NCBI GenBank assembly: GCA_023386765.1
Contig: JAEWJD010000191.1
Location: 1 to 7,148 of the forward strand
Direction of reading: 5' to 3'
Source: Pseudomonadota bacterium
GTDB lineage: Bacteria; Pseudomonadota; Gammaproteobacteria; Burkholderiales; Burkholderiaceae_B
Length of the DNA: 7,148 bases
Numbering within the stretch: position 1 is the first letter of the stretch; the number at the start of each line of letters is the position of its first letter. The notes beneath the pieces were generated by a model. That model was given only the letters and a program-made list of their open reading frames with translations, was not told the origin of the DNA and did no database searches. This document shows positions 5,378 to 7,148 of this stretch, piece by piece. A program made the translations under genes and the position numbers.

Positions 5378-5392
5378 CTGCACCGCGTGCAG
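5378..5392. promoter_or_regulatory. T-N11-A dyad, candidate LysR-type operator
   Basis: CTGCAC (5378-5383) and GTGCAG (5387-5392) form a perfect 6+6 bp inverted repeat around CGC. T5379 and A5391 are exactly 11 bases apart, the classic T-N11-A recognition form of LysR-type regulators. It sits in the 151-bp gap between the divergent LysR and PhzF genes, centred 64 bases from the LysR start and 88 from the PhzF start. A weak -10-like TAGATT at 5415-5420 would place the dyad near -42 of a PhzF promoter. Confidence 0.6.
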
Positions 5393-5472
5393 CAATGGCG
5401 CAGGGCTTTCTTGCTAGATTGCCGTTTTCGCCGTCATGACGCCAGCGCGTCCGGCCCACCAAGGAAACGCCC

Positions 5473-6354
5473 ATGCAGGTTGCATTCAAACAAGTTGACG
5501 TATTCACCGCGGTTCCCTATCAAGGCAACCCGGTCGCCGTGATCCTGGACGCCAGGGGCATGACGACCGAACAGATGCAGGCCATCGCAAGCTGGACCAA
5601 CCTGTCGGAGACGACTTTCGTCCTGCCTGCGACCACACCCGGCGCCGATTATCAGCTACGGATTTTCACCCCCCGCTCGGAACTGCCCTTCGGAGGCCAT
5701 CCCACCCTGGGCTCGGCGCATGCCTTGCTGGAAGCTGGCCTGTGCGAGGTGCGCGAGGGCAAGCTGGTGCAAGAATGCGGCGTCGGCCTGGTGACCCTGC
5801 ATGTGCAGCAGGAAGGCGCTCAACGCACCCTCTACTTTGATCTGCCTGCGCCCGCTCACACGTCGCTTGAGGCCGAGGCACAGGCTCAGGTCCAGGCCGT
5901 GCTGGGTCTTCCGCAGGATAGCGTGCTGTCGGGCGGCATCGTCAACGTCGGCCCGGTGTTTATCGTGGTCCAGTTACCCGACGCGGCGCAGGTTCTGGCG
6001 CTGACCCCGGACATGCAGGCGCTCGCTGCCCTCAGCGTGCAACGCGGTGTACTCGGCATCGTGGCCTTTGGCGCCTACCCTGGCGACGGCCCGGCGACCC
6101 TCGAATCCCGCGCTTTTTTCCCGGCCGCCGGCATTCCGGAGGACCCGGTCTGCGGCAGTGGCAACGGCGCCATCGCCGCCTACATCCGGCATACCGGCCA
6201 GACCGCAACCTTTGGCGATCGCTACACCAGCAGCCAGGGCAGCCGTATTGGGCGCGCCGGCAGGCTGGCGCTGGTTTTCCTGGCCGATGGTGGGATCCGG
6301 GTCGGGGGACAATCCGTCACGTGTGTGGACGGGCAGATCCGCTTGCCCGGCTGA
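5473..6354 (+). CDS. PhzF-family isomerase/epimerase (phenazine biosynthesis-like protein)
   Basis: The 293-residue length fits the PhzF family, which has the diaminopimelate epimerase-type double fold. N43-L-S-E46-T-T-F carries the glutamate that is the proton-transferring catalytic residue in PhzF. P72-F-G-G-H-P-T-L-G (72-80) and D224-P-V-C-G-S-G-N-G (224-232) are the other family signatures that line the active site between the two halves. In phenazine producers PhzF isomerises trans-2,3-dihydro-3-hydroxyanthranilate. Here no other phenazine gene is visible, so the substrate is probably different, as for most PhzF-like proteins. AAGGA lies 7 bases before the ATG. The gene is divergent from a LysR regulator and ends 19 bases from the convergent small exported protein gene. 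CCTGGCCAGG (6356-6365) just after the stop is palindromic but has no loop or T run, so no terminator is called. Confidence 0.9.
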   Translation: MQVAFKQVDVFTAVPYQGNPVAVILDARGMTTEQMQAIASWTNLSETTFVLPATTPGADYQLRIFTPRSELPFGGHPTLGSAHALLEAGLCEVREGKLVQECGVGLVTLHVQQEGAQRTLYFDLPAPAHTSLEAEAQAQVQAVLGLPQDSVLSGGIVNVGPVFIVVQLPDAAQVLALTPDMQALAALSVQRGVLGIVAFGAYPGDGPATLESRAFFPAAGIPEDPVCGSGNGAIAAYIRHTGQTATFGDRYTSSQGSRIGRAGRLALVFLADGGIRVGGQSVTCVDGQIRLPG

Positions 6355-6373
6355 CCCTGGCCAGGACTGCGCC

Positions 6374-6694
6374 TCAGCGCGGCTCGGTGCAGGGTGGCAA
6401 GGTCGACAACGGCGTGGTGTTGTCGGTCAGGCCGGCATGACTGCTCGGCAGGCCGTTCATGCTGGCGCTGCCGGTCAGGTCGACCACGTGCATGCGGCGC
6501 CCGCCATCGGACATATCGCGGCAGGTCCAACCTTTGGTGCCCTGCATGTCGGTGTCATTATCTTTCTGGATCTGGCGCAGCTTGGAAAGGGCGTCCTGCA
6601 TCTCCAACATGGGGGCAGCACTGCCGCCGCCGGTGGCGGCGACCGACGCCGTGCCGCACAAGGCCAGCAGCAAACCCAAAACAATACGTTTCAT
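6374..6694 (-). CDS. small exported protein of unknown function
   Basis: I do not recognise this 106-residue protein. It begins with a clear Sec signal peptide: K2-R3, hydrophobic 4-14 (IVLGLLLALCG), and probable cleavage after V18-A-A20. The mature part starts with a Gly/Ser/Ala stretch, then a charged helix at about 29-45 (LEMQDALSKLRQIQKDN), then a part rich in Gly, Ser and Thr. It has only two mature cysteines, C58 (W-T-C-R) and C102 (P-P-C-T), which could form one disulfide in the periplasm. The ATG at 6694 gives the signal peptide directly; the in-frame start at 6721 would put nine polar residues in front of it. The ribosome site is modest (GGAAG about 10 bases upstream). A promoter with TTGACC lies 62 bases upstream. 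The gene converges on PhzF with a 19-base gap. Confidence 0.7.
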   Translation of the reverse strand: MKRIVLGLLLALCGTASVAATGGGSAAPMLEMQDALSKLRQIQKDNDTDMQGTKGWTCRDMSDGGRRMHVVDLTGSASMNGLPSSHAGLTDNTTPLSTLPPCTEPR

Positions 6695-6732
6695 GGAAAT
6701 ATGGCTTCCAGATTGAACCAACGGTAAGGGAT

Positions 6733-6761
6733 ATATTCTGCCGCCTGCACGAACAGGTCAA
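6733..6761 (-). promoter_or_regulatory. candidate promoter of the small exported protein
   Basis: On the minus strand TTGACC (6756-6761, 5 of 6 consensus) is followed after 17 bases by GAATAT (6733-6738, 3 of 6) in an AT-rich patch, GAATATAT. Transcription would start near 6726, about 32 bases before the start codon. The -10 is weak, but the -35 and spacing are good. Confidence 0.5.
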
Positions 6762-6765
6762 GCGC

Positions 6766-6788
6766 GGGTCGGCGGCAAGCGCCGACCC
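6766..6788 (-). terminator. 9-bp hairpin after the YbjN-like gene, possible terminator
   Basis: GGGTCGGCG (6766-6774) pairs perfectly with CGCCGACCC (6780-6788) around a 5-base loop. On the minus strand it begins 10 bases after the stop codon of the upstream gene. No T run follows, so it is either an atypical terminator, a 3'-end stabiliser, or both. It ends 4 bases before the -35 element of the next gene's promoter. Confidence 0.5.
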
Positions 6789-6798
6789 CGTGGCAGGA

Positions 6799-7148
6799 TC
6801 AACCCTGCTGTTGCGCAGCCATGGCGCGCATCACGCGGGCGAACTCTTCCGCCCCGTTGTTCAGCATGCGCAGATAGCGCAAGAACAAACCGCTGGTCAG
6901 TTGAGGTTGCTGCGCCGTCAGCAGAAACTCGATCGTCGCGGCCATATTGGCGTTGTCGGGCGTGGCGTGGACCTTCACCCCCTTGCAGTGGCTGTTGACG
7001 AAAGAAATCGCCTGCAAGGCCCCAGCCAGCTCGGTGTCGTTCTCGATGGGCCAGAAATTGGGAAACAACAGGCGCACGAAATCCACATCGTCGGCGTCGG
7101 CGATCAGGATGTAGTTGCGGCCCTCGAACTTGAAGATCAGGTCAGACG
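6799..7148 (-). CDS. C-terminal part of a possible YbjN-like protein (gene runs off the right edge)
   Basis: The minus-strand frame is open from the window edge to a TGA at 6799-6801, giving the last 115 residues. The GTG at 7086 is inside the protein: the upstream codons continue in frame as SDLIFKFEGRNYILIADADD, so the real start is outside the window. The visible part alternates strands and helices: strand residues around FKFEGRNYILIA, then D-V-D-F-V-R-L-L-F-P-N-F-W-P-I, a strand GVKVHAT, and two C-terminal helices with one cysteine. This looks like the small type III secretion chaperone-like fold of YbjN-family proteins (a group of uncertain sensory or regulatory role), but the assignment is by eye. 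There is no signal peptide in view. It lies upstream of the small exported protein on the same strand, separated by 104 bases with a hairpin and a new promoter, so the two are probably separate units. Confidence 0.65.
   Translation of the reverse strand, partial: SDLIFKFEGRNYILIADADDVDFVRLLFPNFWPIENDTELAGALQAISFVNSHCKGVKVHATPDNANMAATIEFLLTAQQPQLTSGLFLRYLRMLNNGAEEFARVMRAMAAQQQG

Noticed and set aside
1..7148. A hidden defence, mobile or CRISPR system
   Set aside because: No direct-repeat arrays, transposase, integrase, toxin-antitoxin pair, nuclease or reverse transcriptase motifs are visible. The genes are ordinary chromosomal families with uniform base composition.

Overview
The window looks like an ordinary chromosomal segment of a high-GC betaproteobacterium. 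The best guess is Burkholderiales, family Alcaligenaceae (Bordetella/Achromobacter type). This rests on GC-rich third codon positions, the mix of gene families, and short gaps holding GC-rich hairpins. It is an inference from style, not from a database match. I see no insertion sequence, integrase, tRNA, rRNA, CRISPR array or phage gene.

Layout. The left edge (1-331, +) is the end of a c-type cytochrome with one heme site. It converges, through a long GC hairpin, on an MFS transporter (374-1642, -). The transporter is divergent from an ArsR-like winged-helix regulator (1795-2514, +). The gap between them carries a perfect 8+8 bp dyad whose two arms fall at the -35 position of both divergent promoters, so the regulator probably controls itself and the transporter. 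Next on the + strand are a 97-residue helical protein of unknown function (2627-2920) with its own sigma-70-like promoter, and a zinc-dependent nucleoside/nucleobase deaminase (3045-3524, GTG start).

A two-gene envelope unit follows: a glycine-zipper lipoprotein (3676-3915) and, 15 bp later, an exported EF-hand protein (3931-4299). A promoter precedes the unit and a textbook intrinsic terminator (4317-4343) closes it. A LysR-type regulator (4386-5321, -) is then divergent from a PhzF-family isomerase (5473-6354, +). Their gap holds a perfect T-N11-A dyad, the classic LysR-type operator form. PhzF converges on a small exported protein of unknown function (6374-6694, -). Behind that lies the 3' part of a minus-strand gene with possible YbjN resemblance (6799-7148, cut by the window edge). 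A 9-bp hairpin and a promoter separate those two.

How the genes fit together. There are two regulator/target pairs (ArsR-like/MFS and LysR/PhzF), one calcium-binding envelope pair, and several stand-alone genes. I find no convincing new multi-gene system. The points most worth a second look are the shared dyad at 1724-1747, the LysR-type dyad at 5378-5392, the lipoprotein/EF-hand pair with its truncated last calcium loop, and the cysteine-rich C-terminal half of the ArsR-like regulator.
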